Shown piece after piece: positions 43,996 to 53,765 of a DNA stretch of 64,000 bases; the first letter of the stretch is position 1, and every line of letters starts with the position of its first letter. The stretch is taken from positions 41,633-105,632 of the forward strand of contig JBFLXJ010000031.1 in assembly GCA_040757085.1 (NCBI GenBank). The letters run 5' to 3'. The translations under genes and the position numbers were made by a program. Source of the stretch: Bacillota bacterium. Its GTDB lineage: Bacteria > Bacillota > Sulfobacillia > JACIYH01. The notes under the pieces are model-generated. The model made no database searches. It had not been told where the DNA came from and worked only from the letters and a program-made list of their open reading frames with translations.

Positions 43996-46830
43996 GTGCC
44001 GGGGGAACTTGCCAGGCAGCTCGCTCGCGTCGTAGGGACCCCCTGGGTGCTCGACAGCCAGCTGGCACGCCACACCTACGCTTACGACGCCAGCCCCATC
44101 TGCGGCCTTCCGGACCTCGTGGTTCTACCCGCCAATCGCGAGGAACTGGCAGCGGTGGTATCCATATGCAACCGGCAGGGAGTCCCCGTGGTACCGCGGG
44201 GCGCCGGCACCTCCCTGAGCGGGGGGCCGGTAGCCACCTCGGGGGGAGTGGTGATCGCCCTCACCCGGATGAACCGCATCCTGACGGTCGATCCGGAGAA
44301 CCGGGTGGCGCTGGTCGAGCCCGGAGTCACCAACATGGAGCTGCAGCAGGCCGCCAGCCGGTGGGGACTCATGTTCGGGCCCGACCCTGCCAGCGGCAAA
44401 GTCGCCACCCTGGGGGGCAACGCCGCGGAAAACGCCGGGGGCCCCAGGGCGGCCAGGTACGGGGTGACCCGCCAGCACGTCCTCGGCCTGGAGTTCGTCT
44501 TGCCCGACGGCACCCTGGCCAGCACCGGCCAGCTGGGCCCCGTCCCCTGTCCGGACATCCCCCGGCCCCTGCTGGAGCTGGGCAGCCTGATGGTGGGATC
44601 AGAAGGAACGCTGGCCTTTGTCACCAGGCTGGCCCTCCTGCTCGTACCGTCTCCGCGGAACCATGCCACCCTCCTGGCCTTCTTCCCGGCTGTGGAAGAA
44701 GCAGCCACCGCCGTTTCCCGCATCGTCGCGGCGGGGATGCTCCCCGCAGCCCTGGAAATCATGGGCCGGCTGGACATCACCCTCGTTGAGAAGTCCCTGC
44801 ACCTGGGGATACCCGTCGACGCCGAGGCCATGCTCCTCCTGGAGTTTGACGGCCCGGGCCCCGCACTGGCCAAGCAGGTGCGCTGCGCCGAGCAGATCAT
44901 GCGGGAAAGTGGGGCCGTGGGAACACGCTCGGCCACGGACCCCCGGGAAAGGGAAGACCTGTGGCTGGCCCGCCGGGCGGCGTCCGGGATGTACGGTCTG
45001 CTCAAGCCCACGTACCTCAGCCAGGACGTGACGGTGCCCCGCCACCGGGTACCCGAGATGTTCCGCAAGGTGGCCGAGCTCGCCCGGGAAAGCAAGCTGC
45101 CCATCTCCATCATGGGGCACCTGGGGGACGGCAACCTGCACCCGGCGGTGCTGCTCGACGACCGCTGTCCCAGGGAGATGGAGCAGGCCCTGGAAGTCTG
45201 CCACGTCGTGGTGGAAGAGGCGCTCCGGCTGGGTGGCACCCTTTCCGGCGAGCACGGCATCGGGGTTGAGAAGCTGGAGTTCATGCCCCTCGCCTTCTCC
45301 CCCGCCACCCTCCGTTACTTCGCCGAGATAAAACGCGCCTTCGACCCCCGCTGGACTCTCAATCCCGGCAAGCTACTTCCGCCCCCCACCCCCGGATCAG
45401 CAGCACCCGCCACAGATGCACCGGCCTCCGGGGCGGGAGTCACGCCAGAAAGAGTACTTGGCGAACTGGAGGCCCTGCTGGGCCGTCGTCTCCTCACGTC
45501 CGGCGAGGACCTGCGGCGGTTCGGCTTCGACGCCGCCCGCAGCCCCTGGGCAGTGGCCGTCCCCGAGAGCGCGGAGGAGCTGACAGAAACGGTGAGGATC
45601 CTGGCCGCCCGCGGCGTGAAGATATGGCCGATCGGGGGAGGAACGCTGGTAAGCGTCGCCTTTTCTCCCTTCGAGGGAGGGGTTGCCGTCTCGACCGCTG
45701 GCCTCGACCGGGTGGTCGACCTGATCCCCGAGAACCTGACCGCCACCGTGCAGGTGGGATGTCATCCGGACGACCTCAACGCGTCGGCAGCAGCCGCATC
45801 CTGCCTCTACGCCGTCGACTGCTGGCGCCTCCCGAAGTCCACCCTGGGGGGAGAGGTGGGGATCAACGGCTTTGGGCCGCGCCGACCCCGCTACGGTTCC
45901 ACGCGGGACAACCTGCTTGGCCTCACCTTCCTCGACGCCAGCGGCCAGGTGTGCCGGGTCGGGGGCCAGACGATCAAGAACGTCAGCGGCTACGACGCCA
46001 CCCGGCTGCTCTGCGGCGCGTGGGGAATCCTCGGTATCGCGGTGGAGGCGACGGTACGCCTGTGGCCCCGTCCGGAAGAGGAAGAGACCGTCGCCGTGCC
46101 CGTACGCGACCCTGCCGGCCTGGGCCCGTTCCTGACAGACCTCTTCCCCGCGGTCGACGTCGCCGCCCTGCAGCTCCTGTCCCCATGCCCGGGGAAAGAC
46201 AACTGGCTACTGCTCCTGGCCCTGGCCGGCCCTGGTGAAGACGTGCAATGGTGGATCAACCAGCTCTACCGCTGCTCCAGCCACCACGGGCTGGAACCCC
46301 GCCCCCTTGCCCCCGATGAGGCGGCCAGATGGTGGGAAGAGGCTCGCCGCCGGTCGGGCCCGGCCGCCTGCCACCGCCTCCGTCCCCGCCCCTGCTGGGT
46401 GGCGGGATACATGCGGGTGAAGCCCACATCCCTCCCCGCAGCCGCGGCGTTCCTGTTCCGCACCGCCCGCGATCGGGGATGGGAGTGCGGGGTGAACGCC
46501 TTCTGCACCCTGGGAGTCATAGATTTCACCTTGTCTTCCCCTGCAGGCGAGGCGCCTGCGGGGATCGCCGAGCTCCTCCACCACCTGACCGGAGCCGCCC
46601 CCGGCGGTGAGCTCGGGCTTTACGGATGGGGCGCCGACCTGGAACGAGCCATGCTGCCCTGGCTGCCGGGCAGGGCTTACCCGGCCGGCACGGCTAAGGT
46701 GGTGACCAGGCTCAAGGGCCGGCTCGACCCGGCGGGGATTCTCGCTCCTGCCGCCCGAATACTGCCGGCCACACTTCCCGGTGGAGGCGAACCCCATGCG
46801 GGTCATCCAACCCGGCCAGTACCGACGTGA
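43996..46830 (+). CDS. FAD-linked 2-hydroxyacid dehydrogenase, GlcD and GlcE fused
   Basis: 944 residues from a GTG at 43996, preceded by TTGGAGGGG; upstream codons of the longer frame overlap the divergent promoter. Residues 1-465 are GlcD-like: LVVLPANREELAAVVSICNR, PRGAGTSLSGG (FAD phosphate), ATLGGNAAENAGGPRAARYG, MGHLGDGNLHPAVLLDD and GTLSGEHGIGVEKLEFM. Residues about 500-900 are GlcE-like: AVAVPESAEELTETVRILA, IGGGTLVSV, LPKSTLGGEVGINGFGPRR, VCRVGGQTIKNVSGYD. Family members oxidise glycolate or D-lactate and usually need the Fe-S protein GlcF, not seen here. The last 119 bases overlap folK on the opposite strand. Confidence 0.9.
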   Translation: MPGELARQLARVVGTPWVLDSQLARHTYAYDASPICGLPDLVVLPANREELAAVVSICNRQGVPVVPRGAGTSLSGGPVATSGGVVIALTRMNRILTVDPENRVALVEPGVTNMELQQAASRWGLMFGPDPASGKVATLGGNAAENAGGPRAARYGVTRQHVLGLEFVLPDGTLASTGQLGPVPCPDIPRPLLELGSLMVGSEGTLAFVTRLALLLVPSPRNHATLLAFFPAVEEAATAVSRIVAAGMLPAALEIMGRLDITLVEKSLHLGIPVDAEAMLLLEFDGPGPALAKQVRCAEQIMRESGAVGTRSATDPREREDLWLARRAASGMYGLLKPTYLSQDVTVPRHRVPEMFRKVAELARESKLPISIMGHLGDGNLHPAVLLDDRCPREMEQALEVCHVVVEEALRLGGTLSGEHGIGVEKLEFMPLAFSPATLRYFAEIKRAFDPRWTLNPGKLLPPPTPGSAAPATDAPASGAGVTPERVLGELEALLGRRLLTSGEDLRRFGFDAARSPWAVAVPESAEELTETVRILAARGVKIWPIGGGTLVSVAFSPFEGGVAVSTAGLDRVVDLIPENLTATVQVGCHPDDLNASAAAASCLYAVDCWRLPKSTLGGEVGINGFGPRRPRYGSTRDNLLGLTFLDASGQVCRVGGQTIKNVSGYDATRLLCGAWGILGIAVEATVRLWPRPEEEETVAVPVRDPAGLGPFLTDLFPAVDVAALQLLSPCPGKDNWLLLLALAGPGEDVQWWINQLYRCSSHHGLEPRPLAPDEAARWWEEARRRSGPAACHRLRPRPCWVAGYMRVKPTSLPAAAAFLFRTARDRGWECGVNAFCTLGVIDFTLSSPAGEAPAGIAELLHHLTGAAPGGELGLYGWGADLERAMLPWLPGRAYPAGTAKVVTRLKGRLDPAGILAPAARILPATLPGGGEPHAGHPTRPVPT

Positions 46831-47269
46831 CGGTACCTCCCCCGGGGAGCACGAGGTCCGGTGCGATCTCGGCCAGAGGCACGAGCACAAACGCGCGCCT
46901 GCGTAGCTCGGGATGGGGGATGACCAGGTCCGGGGTAGAGATCTCAAAATTGCCGAACAACAGTATATCTATGTCGATGGGGCGCGGGCCCCAGCGCAGA
47001 CCCCGCCTTCTTCCCAGGTCGGCCTCTATCTGCTTGCAGGCACCGAGCAACTCCAGAGGAGACAGGGATGTTTCGGTTTCCAGAACCGCATTCAGATACC
47101 ACGGCTGCCCCGCCGGCCCCACCGGTTCCGTCTCGTAAAGAGAGGACCGACCCAGCACCCGGATGCCAGGGTGGGCGTCCAGCCTGGCCGCCGCCCGGGC
47201 CAGCATCACCTCTCGCTCTCCCATGTTGCCCCCCAGCCCCAGGTAAGCCACGGTCAACTCTTCCTCCAC
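46712..47269 (-). CDS. folK: 2-amino-4-hydroxy-6-hydroxymethyldihydropteridine pyrophosphokinase
   Basis: 185 residues from a GTG. YLGLGGNMGEREVMLARA, LYETEPVGPAGQPWYLNAVL and GPRPIDIDILLFG are the substrate and Mg-ATP motifs. It transfers pyrophosphate to the pterin before dihydropteroate synthase. The last ~25 residues are not conserved and lie in the antiparallel overlap with the GlcD-GlcE gene. It overlaps folB by 16 bases. Confidence 0.95.
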   Translation of the reverse strand: MEEELTVAYLGLGGNMGEREVMLARAAARLDAHPGIRVLGRSSLYETEPVGPAGQPWYLNAVLETETSLSPLELLGACKQIEADLGRRRGLRWGPRPIDIDILLFGNFEISTPDLVIPHPELRRRAFVLVPLAEIAPDLVLPGGGTVTSVLAGLDDPHGVRLHREVWPAVFGRQERESPPGRAGP

Positions 47270-47619
47270 CTCCGCACGTCCGCTGCTGCGTACTCCATGA
47301 TCCCCCCCACAGGGGGCACCGGCTTCTTGACCCGAACCCGCACTCCCTCCACCGGGAAGCCAGCCAGGACTCGCTCGGCTATGGTGCTGGCCAGGGTCTC
47401 GACCAGGTTGAAGCGCTCACCTTCTACGACCCGTTTGACCGCGTCAAACACCCGTGAGTAATCGACCGTGCAGTCGAGATCGTCACGCCGTCCCGCCGGG
47501 TCGAGATCAAGGTACAGGACCAGGTCAACCACAAACGGTCGCCCGGCCTCTTTCTCGCCGGGCAAGACACCGTGGTAGCCATAAAAGGTCATACCCTTGA
47601 GGATGATCCGGTCAGCCAC
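47254..47619 (-). CDS. folB: Dihydroneopterin aldolase
   Basis: 121 residues from a GTG. ILKGMTFYGYHGVLPGEKEAGRPF, VDYSRVFDAVKRVVEG and FNLVETLASTIAERVL are the tunnel-fold residues around the pterin site; the catalytic Lys is in VRVRVKKPVPPVGG. It cleaves dihydroneopterin to the 6-hydroxymethyl pterin and glycolaldehyde, between FolE products and FolK. Confidence 0.95.
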   Translation of the reverse strand: MADRIILKGMTFYGYHGVLPGEKEAGRPFVVDLVLYLDLDPAGRRDDLDCTVDYSRVFDAVKRVVEGERFNLVETLASTIAERVLAGFPVEGVRVRVKKPVPPVGGIMEYAAADVRRWRKS

Positions 47620-47620
47620 C

Positions 47621-48862
47621 TTATTCCCCCCCGACCGGGCGGCGTGCGATGGCGTCGGCCATCCGGGCTACCCGTACCATCTCTTTCACATCGTGCACCC
47701 GGACAATATCGGCTCCGTTGGCTATGCCCAGCGCCACCGTGGCTGCCGTCCCCTCCAGCCGCTCCTCGACCGGCAGGCCAAGCACCTTGCCCACGAGGCT
47801 TTTCCGCGACGGGCCCAGCAGAATGGGCCGGCCGAAGCTCCTCAGTTCGCGCAGGCGGGCTATTATCTCCAGGTTGTACTCCAGCCTTTTCCCAAAGCCG
47901 ATCCCGGGATCGATGATCACGAGTTCCCGGGATATGCCCGCCCGTTCCGCCAGGTCCAGGCTTTCCCGGAAGAAGCCGGCCAGGGCATCCATCACCGACC
48001 TGTACTCCGGCCATTCTTCTCGGCGGTGCTCGGCGAGGCCGTGCATGATTACGACGGGTACCCCGAACTCGGCCACCACCCGGGCCATCTCGGGGTCCGC
48101 CCGCAGTCCCCCCACGTCGTTGACTATCTGGGCCCCCAGGCGCAGGGCTTCCCTGGCCACCCTGGCCTTGTAAGTGTCGACCGATATGGGGACGGGCAAC
48201 TCCCTCACCAGGCGCTCGATAACCGGCAGTACCCGGTCCATCTCCTCTTCCTCCGACACGGGAGCAGACCCGGGACGTGTCGACTCCCCTCCCACGTCCA
48301 CTATGTCCGCCCCGTCGGAGACCATCTCCCTTGCCCTGGCAACTGCGGCCTCCACATCCAGATAAAGCCCGCCGTCGGAAAAGGAATCCGGGGTGACGTT
48401 CAGGATACCCATGACAAGCGTTCTGGCCCCCACCTCCAGGGTGTGGGGTCCGCACTCCAGTTGCCAGCGTCCCTCACTTTCCCAGCACGCCAGGACCGCC
48501 TCCAGCTGCCTTCCCAGCTCGGCCAGGCCGAAGGGTTGCATCCTCAACTTGCTCGCCAGCAGGCGGTACTGGCGCAGGGTGCCCATCAGCAGCACGTCAG
48601 TGGTCTGGACCGACCAGTCCGCCGCACCGTGCGCCACTGCCGCTTCACCGCCCCGGGCCAGCATCTCCTGCTTCAACACGTTGGCGGCCTTGGGGGTGAG
48701 TCCTTCCACCTTGACTACCCGGTGGACGGCCTTGGGGGCCATCAACTTTTTCCCCACCTCGTCCACACCCACCAGATCCATCTCGGCCACGGCTCGCCGC
48801 AGGTTGTCGACAACGATGACCCTGGGGTTGTAGCTGCGCATGGTGCTTTCACCGCCCGGCAT
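47621..48862 (-). CDS. folP: Dihydropteroate synthase with N-terminal extension
   Basis: 413 residues, against about 280 for the simple enzyme. The TIM-barrel part begins near residue 140 with ARTLVMGILNVTPDSFSDGG, then DIVDVGGESTRPGS, QIVNDVGGLRADPEM, IIDPGIGFGKRLEYN and PILLGPSRKSLVG. The first ~130 residues (with VKVEGLTPKAANVLKQEML and GTLRQYRLLASKL) form an extra domain found in several anaerobic Bacillota FolP proteins. It condenses pterin pyrophosphate with p-aminobenzoate. The ATG at 48862 or the one at 48841 could be used. Confidence 0.95.
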   Translation of the reverse strand: MPGGESTMRSYNPRVIVVDNLRRAVAEMDLVGVDEVGKKLMAPKAVHRVVKVEGLTPKAANVLKQEMLARGGEAAVAHGAADWSVQTTDVLLMGTLRQYRLLASKLRMQPFGLAELGRQLEAVLACWESEGRWQLECGPHTLEVGARTLVMGILNVTPDSFSDGGLYLDVEAAVARAREMVSDGADIVDVGGESTRPGSAPVSEEEEMDRVLPVIERLVRELPVPISVDTYKARVAREALRLGAQIVNDVGGLRADPEMARVVAEFGVPVVIMHGLAEHRREEWPEYRSVMDALAGFFRESLDLAERAGISRELVIIDPGIGFGKRLEYNLEIIARLRELRSFGRPILLGPSRKSLVGKVLGLPVEERLEGTAATVALGIANGADIVRVHDVKEMVRVARMADAIARRPVGGE

Positions 48863-48868
48863 CGGCTC

Positions 48869-49426
48869 TCACCGCCCGCGTATGATGGCGAAAGCTTCCG
48901 CCCGCGAGGCTGGGTTGCGCCGGAAAATACCCCTTACGGCTGAAGTCACGGTAAGCGTCCCGGGCTTGTTAACCCCCCTCATGCTCATGCACAGGTGTTC
49001 AGCCTCCAGGACAACCACCACTCCTTGGGGCTCCAGTTTGTCCATGATCATGTCCGCTATGCACGTGGTGAGGCGTTCTTGCACCTGAAGCCTTCTCGAA
49101 GCTACCTCCACCACCCGGGCCAGCTTGCTCAGACCGGTGATTTTGCCCTTGGGGATGTAGGCAATGTGGGCACGGCCGAAAAACGGCAGCAGGTGATGCT
49201 CACACAGGGAGTAAAACGGGATGTCCTTCACCAGGACCAATTCTTCGTGCTTCTCGTCGAATTGGACGATCAGCTCCTCCCCCGGGTCGCGGCCCAGACC
49301 GGACAAAATCTCGCCATACATATCCGCCACCCGGCGGGGGGTCTCCCGCAACCCCTCCCGCGATGGGTCTTCACCGATAGCTTCGATGATTATGCGCACC
49401 GCTTCCTCGATCTTCTTCTTATCCAC
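48869..49426 (-). CDS. folE: GTP cyclohydrolase I
   Basis: 185 residues from a GTG at 49426 with GGGGAGGGG upstream; a longer frame to 49522 is unsupported. [25 protein letters not shown] holds zinc ligands Cys and His (quoted in part, residues about 74-98), with the third ligand in [36 protein letters not shown] is the pterin site. It makes dihydroneopterin triphosphate from GTP and is first gene of folE-folP-folB-folK. Confidence 0.96.
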   Translation of the reverse strand: MDKKKIEEAVRIIIEAIGEDPSREGLRETPRRVADMYGEILSGLGRDPGEELIVQFDEKHEELVLVKDIPFYSLCEHHLLPFFGRAHIAYIPKGKITGLSKLARVVEVASRRLQVQERLTTCIADMIMDKLEPQGVVVVLEAEHLCMSMRGVNKPGTLTVTSAVRGIFRRNPASRAEAFAIIRGR

Positions 49427-49593
49427 CGGCTCCCCTCCCCGCCGCGTGGCCCCCACCAGGCCCGCCAGGCTGACCGGATTAGTTCTCCAACAGTGCCGGG
49501 CCCTCCTCCCAGAGGCAGGCACTTGCCAGCATTTACGTCGAAAGGAGAACGGGTCAAAACCCGAGAAAGAGACCAGCGGGGGGCGAAAGTTCG

Positions 49594-51585
49594 TTGCGGT
49601 CCTGGGAATGGATGCGGGAAGCGCTGGACCTGGTAGGGCGGGGGGTCATCGCCATCGATGCGCGGGGCACCATCCGGGTGTACAACCGCAAGGCCATGGC
49701 CCTGTTCGGCATCGACCCGCGGGCGGGGCCCGGACACCCCCCGGGCAGACTGCAGGCGGGTGACGTCGTACTGCTGGCGGACAACCTCCTGGGGGGTGAC
49801 GACGGAGGGCTTGCTCCCCACCACCTGGCGGTGATTGGCGTGGATCCCGGCCAGGTGGTGCCGGGGGGGACCCTGGTTGCCGTCGGCAGGTATCCATCCC
49901 CGCCGGGTTCGGCCTGCTTCCGCAGCGCACCCGCCAACTCCGATCTCACCGTGGCCGGTTTCGCAGGCACGGTGTGGGTGCGGGTTTCCGTGCATGCGCG
50001 CAACCGTGTGCTGCAGATCCGGGTGGGCGCGGCCACCTATTCCTTCTCGTACGACCGCTGTGCCGGGCACCTGGTGCTCCTCGACGGGCGGGACTACCGG
50101 GTGAAATTCTACCAGGCCCGTGGTTACACCGCACGAGGAGAAAGCGCCCGCGAGATCCTCGAAGGCAAGGAATACACGGCCAAGGGACAGGATGCCCCCG
50201 TCCCCTGCCTGCAAGGGATGCCCATCAGCCAAATCCACCCGGACTCCGCCGAGATTGCCGACCTGCTGCACGTAGCCCGGGGGGAGCGCGCAGGCCAGCG
50301 CGACATGGTCAGGACTCTGAACGGCATCCCCGTAAGGATGCGCGTGACGCCCGTTACGCGCCGGGGAGTGGTGATGGGGGCGGTGCTCACCGTTGAGGAC
50401 CTGGAGGAACTGGAAACGACGCGCCGGGACGACGAACGGGCACTGGAATCGCTGCGCTCCCTCGTGACCGGGACAGGGACCCCGGCAGGTGTCCCGGGCG
50501 GGATGGCCCGCCTCGCCGGCATCAGCAAGGAGATCGAAGAGGTGCGGGCGATGGCAGAGCGGGCAGCGGAGACGGACCTCACCGTGCTCCTGGTTGGGGA
50601 GACAGGCACCGGAAAGGGCCTGCTGGCTCGGGTTATCCACGAAGCCAGCCGCAGGCGCGGGAGGCCTTTTGTGCAGGTCAACTGCGCCGCCATCCCGTCC
50701 ACCCTGCTGGAATCGGAGTTGTTCGGCTACGAGGAGGGCAGCTTCACCGGGGCGCGTCGGGGAGGCATGAAGGGGAAGTTCGAGCAGGCCCAGGGGGGAA
50801 CTCTCTTTCTGGACGAGATTGCCGATCTGGACGCCTCGTTGCAGGCCAAAGTCCTCCATGCCATAGAGGAAGGGGAAATATTCCGGCTGGGCGGATCCTC
50901 CCCCGTGCGGCTGGACGTGCGTCTCATAGCGGCTACCAATCGCGACCCGGAAACGCTGGTGGCATGCGGTGCCTTCCGACCTGATCTTTACTGGCGGCTC
51001 AACGTGGTGTGCATCAGGCTCCCGCCCCTGCGCGAGCGCCGGTGCGACATCCCGGTGCTGGTAGACCAGATGCTACCGGATATTGCACGGCGGGTGGGTC
51101 GTCCTTCTCTCAGCGTCAGCGAGGCGGCAGGAGAAGTGCTCATGGACTATTCCTGGCCGGGGAACGTGCGGGAGTTGCGCAACGTCCTGGAGGCGGCCGC
51201 CCTCCTGGCCGACGGCGGCGTCATATATCCGGAGCACCTACCCGCCCACGTGCGCAGGGGCTGCGGCCCCGAGTCGGTACCGGTCAGGGTGACGCGGGTA
51301 GCACCGCTGCGCGAAGTAGTGGCGCAGGCGGAGCGGCAGGTGATCGCCATGGCCCTGCATTCTGCGCGGGGGGACCGCAGGCGGGCGATGACCATGCTGG
51401 GCATGAGCCGCAGCAGTTTCTACGAAAAGGTCAGGAGTTGCGGTCTGTCCGAAATCGTGGACAAGTTTGGCCGTGGCAGTCCGGGTTCCAGGACCGATTT
51501 GCAGGAACCTTTTGCGGCGCAGGGCGGATCGGCACATAACACGGGCACGACCCGTGCAGTAGACGCTGGCACGCCCCTTGCGTAA
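49594..51585 (+). CDS. Sigma-54-dependent transcriptional activator
   Basis: 663 residues from a TTG at 49594 (an ATG at 49612 is also possible). A PAS-like start ([21 protein letters not shown]) is followed by an unusual long insertion that splits the sensor region up to about residue 280. The AAA+ domain has Walker A GETGTGKG (about 336), the sigma-54 loop GSFTGA (usually GAFTGA), [17 protein letters not shown] (Walker B) and R-finger region [12 protein letters not shown]. The C-terminal Fis-type HTH contains [21 protein letters not shown]. Some 50 residues after the HTH are unconserved and contain the -24/-12 promoter of the next operon. It probably turns on the DapF-like/Liv operon. Confidence 0.92.
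   Translation: MRSWEWMREALDLVGRGVIAIDARGTIRVYNRKAMALFGIDPRAGPGHPPGRLQAGDVVLLADNLLGGDDGGLAPHHLAVIGVDPGQVVPGGTLVAVGRYPSPPGSACFRSAPANSDLTVAGFAGTVWVRVSVHARNRVLQIRVGAATYSFSYDRCAGHLVLLDGRDYRVKFYQARGYTARGESAREILEGKEYTAKGQDAPVPCLQGMPISQIHPDSAEIADLLHVARGERAGQRDMVRTLNGIPVRMRVTPVTRRGVVMGAVLTVEDLEELETTRRDDERALESLRSLVTGTGTPAGVPGGMARLAGISKEIEEVRAMAERAAETDLTVLLVGETGTGKGLLARVIHEASRRRGRPFVQVNCAAIPSTLLESELFGYEEGSFTGARRGGMKGKFEQAQGGTLFLDEIADLDASLQAKVLHAIEEGEIFRLGGSSPVRLDVRLIAATNRDPETLVACGAFRPDLYWRLNVVCIRLPPLRERRCDIPVLVDQMLPDIARRVGRPSLSVSEAAGEVLMDYSWPGNVRELRNVLEAAALLADGGVIYPEHLPAHVRRGCGPESVPVRVTRVAPLREVVAQAERQVIAMALHSARGDRRRAMTMLGMSRSSFYEKVRSCGLSEIVDKFGRGSPGSRTDLQEPFAAQGGSAHNTGTTRAVDAGTPLA
51540..51556. promoter_or_regulatory. 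Inverted repeat just upstream of the sigma-54 promoter
   Basis: CACGGG (51540-51545) and CCCGTG (51551-51556) are mirrored around CACGA, 10 bases before the -24 box. Activators of sigma-54 usually bind further upstream, so this may bind a repressor or be chance. Confidence 0.3.
51567..51582 (+). promoter_or_regulatory. Sigma-54 (-24/-12) promoter of the epimerase/Liv operon
   Basis: TGGCACGCCCCTTGCG matches the consensus TGGCACG-N4-TTGCW at every invariant position except the last weak A/T. GG and GC are ten bases apart as needed. It overlaps the last codons of the sigma-54 activator gene and lies about 70 bases before the DapF-like gene start. Confidence 0.8.
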
Positions 51586-51651
51586 ACTCCCTGGCAGTAG
51601 CGACCGCGTCTGGTGAGCAAGGGCGGATCGGCGGGAGGCCAGGGAGGCACG

Positions 51652-52545
51652 GTGTCAGCGAACGAATTGATGGCGATCACCGAACCGGTAACCTTTTGGA
51701 AGATGAGCGGCTGTGGCAATGACTTTGTGATCATCGACAACCGGGAGGACCTCATACCGGAGGGAGCCAAGGGGGTATTTGCCCGCAACGTGTGCATGCC
51801 TCACCTTTCCCTCGGGGCCGATGGAGTTATGTTCATCGAAAGGTCGCGCGCCTGTCACCTGCGCATGCGCCTGTTCAACCCGGATGCCTCCGAGGGCGAG
51901 ATGTGCGGCAACGGGGCCCGCTGCACCGCTCTGGTCGCCTGGCGCCAGGGCATGGCGCCGCGCCGCATGACCTTCGAAACCCGTGCCGGCGTGGTGGAGG
52001 CGGTGGTGGGATCCGATAGCGTGGCCATCCGCGTGCCCGTGGGGCCTGCGGAATTGGTTCCCCTGGGCGAGGCCGTGCGCGAGGTGCAACAGCCAGGCCG
52101 CGGGCAGGAGCGAGATTGGCCGGACGTGGGCTTCTTTGTCCCGGTGGGGGTACCCCACCTGGTAATACCCCTGCCCGACAGTCACCTCCTTGACCGGCTG
52201 GACGTCGAGGGGCTGGGTCGCAGGATCAGGTCCTGGGATCGCTTCCCCCAGGGTGCCAATGTAGATTTCATGGCCAGGGGAGGAGACCGGGTGCGGGTGA
52301 GGACCTACGAAAGGGGGGTCGAGCGGGAGACCTATGCGTGTGGCAGCGGAGCGGTGGCGGCAGCGCTGGTAGCGGAAAGCCTGGGATGGGTCACCTCCCC
52401 GGTGACGATCAGCACCAGAGGGGGCACCCTGGTCGTCAGCCGGGAGGTGCAAGACGAGCGGAGCGTGTGGCTGAGCGGGCCGGTGGCGACGATCGCGTAC
52501 GGGCATCTGTTTCGCCCGGCCTGGTTGCCGCACGGTCCGGAATAG
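51652..52545 (+). CDS. DapF-family cofactor-independent amino-acid epimerase/racemase
   Basis: 297 residues from a GTG at 51652, GGGAGG upstream. FWKMSGCGNDFVIIDNR at the start, first catalytic Cys in EGEMCGNGARCTALVAW (about 97) and second in YACGSGAVAAALVAE (about 237) define the fold. Diaminopimelate epimerase converts LL- to meso-diaminopimelate. The present gene lies at the head of an amino-acid ABC transporter operon under a sigma-54 activator, and not with lysine or cell-wall genes. A racemase acting on the imported amino acid is a real alternative. Confidence 0.88.
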   Translation: MSANELMAITEPVTFWKMSGCGNDFVIIDNREDLIPEGAKGVFARNVCMPHLSLGADGVMFIERSRACHLRMRLFNPDASEGEMCGNGARCTALVAWRQGMAPRRMTFETRAGVVEAVVGSDSVAIRVPVGPAELVPLGEAVREVQQPGRGQERDWPDVGFFVPVGVPHLVIPLPDSHLLDRLDVEGLGRRIRSWDRFPQGANVDFMARGGDRVRVRTYERGVERETYACGSGAVAAALVAESLGWVTSPVTISTRGGTLVVSREVQDERSVWLSGPVATIAYGHLFRPAWLPHGPE

Positions 52546-52562
52546 AATGGAGGTGAAAAACC

Positions 52563-53750
52563 ATGGTGCGCAAGCTGACGATGCTCGCCACAATCGGGCT
52601 GCTTGTTCTGAGCACTCTGGCGGGGTGCGCGGGGGGCAAGCCCGAAACCAAACCGGAGGCCAAGCCGGCAGAAGAGCAGGTCATCAAGATCGGTCACGAG
52701 GTAGCCCTGACCGGCGACTCCTCCATGTGGGGCCAGTCGGAAAAGAACGCCCTGGAGATGGTAGTCGAGAAGATCAATAAAGAGGGTGGTGTACTCGGGA
52801 AGCAGATCAAGCTGATCGCGTATGACAACCGGGCCGACGCCACCGAGGGTGTCAACGTCGCCAGGCGCCTCATCCACCAGGACAAGGTGGTGGCCATTAT
52901 AGGGCCGGCCCAGAGCGGAGTGGCCATCGCCGTTTCGTCGGTGACGGAACCTGCCCAGGTTCCCTTCGTGGCCACCACCGCCACCAACCCGAAGGTAACT
53001 GTAGACAACAACGTTCTCAAGAAGTACGCCTTCCGGGCGTGTTTCATCGATCCCTTCCAGGGCACGGTGGCGGCCCAATTCGCTTACACCGACCTGGGGG
53101 CCCGCAAGGCGGCCATTCTGTACGACGTGGGGTCGGACTACTCCTCGTGGCTGGGCAAGTACTTCGCCGAGGCATTTACCAAGATGGGTGGAGAGATCGT
53201 GGCCAACGAGGCCTTCCGGTCAGGCGAACTGGACTTCCGGGCCATGCTGGGTAAGATAAAACCCAAGAATCCGGACGTGCTGTTCATCCCGACCATGCAA
53301 AAGGAAGCCGCCCTGGCCATGAAGCAGGCCCGCGATCTCAAAATCAAGGCCACGTTCCTGGGAGGCGACGGCTGGGCCAGCCCGGACCTGATTACCCTGG
53401 GCGGGAGCGCCGTGGAAGGCTCCTACTTCGTGAACATCGCCAGCCTGGAGGACCCCGAGATCCAGGACTTCATCGCCGAGTACCGCCAGCGCTATAAGGC
53501 GGACCCGGTCATGCCCAACCCGATCATGGCTGTAGACGCCCTGTACGCCATCGTCGATGCGATCAAGCGCACCCAGAGTACGGACCCCGTGAAGATCGCG
53601 GAGGCCCTGGCCCAGACCAAGGACCTGAAGGTGCTCAGCGGCCTGCTCACTATAGACCCCAACACCCACGATCCTGTCAACAAGCCCGCCGTGATCCAGG
53701 GGGTCAAGGAGGGCAAGTTCGTCTTCGTGAAGAAGTACGTCACCAAGTAG
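52563..53750 (+). CDS. livK: Branched-chain amino-acid type ABC transporter substrate-binding lipoprotein
   Basis: 395 residues. The N-terminus LLVLSTLAGCAGGKPETKPE is a lipobox and charged linker. The mature part is a type I periplasmic-binding fold (IKIGHEVALTGDSSMWGQSE, KLIAYDNRADATEGVNVARR, VVAIIGPAQSGVAIAVSSV). The family binds leucine, other neutral amino acids, amides or urea. It lies 17 bases after the epimerase gene, with GGAGGTG upstream. Confidence 0.93.
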   Translation: MVRKLTMLATIGLLVLSTLAGCAGGKPETKPEAKPAEEQVIKIGHEVALTGDSSMWGQSEKNALEMVVEKINKEGGVLGKQIKLIAYDNRADATEGVNVARRLIHQDKVVAIIGPAQSGVAIAVSSVTEPAQVPFVATTATNPKVTVDNNVLKKYAFRACFIDPFQGTVAAQFAYTDLGARKAAILYDVGSDYSSWLGKYFAEAFTKMGGEIVANEAFRSGELDFRAMLGKIKPKNPDVLFIPTMQKEAALAMKQARDLKIKATFLGGDGWASPDLITLGGSAVEGSYFVNIASLEDPEIQDFIAEYRQRYKADPVMPNPIMAVDALYAIVDAIKRTQSTDPVKIAEALAQTKDLKVLSGLLTIDPNTHDPVNKPAVIQGVKEGKFVFVKKYVTK

Positions 53751-53765
53751 TGTGGAATTCGTGCC

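Noticed and set aside
49390..50859. 489-codon minus-strand frame opposite the sigma-54 activator
   Set aside because: Antisense shadow; the plus-strand frame holds Walker, GSFTGA and Fis-HTH motifs.
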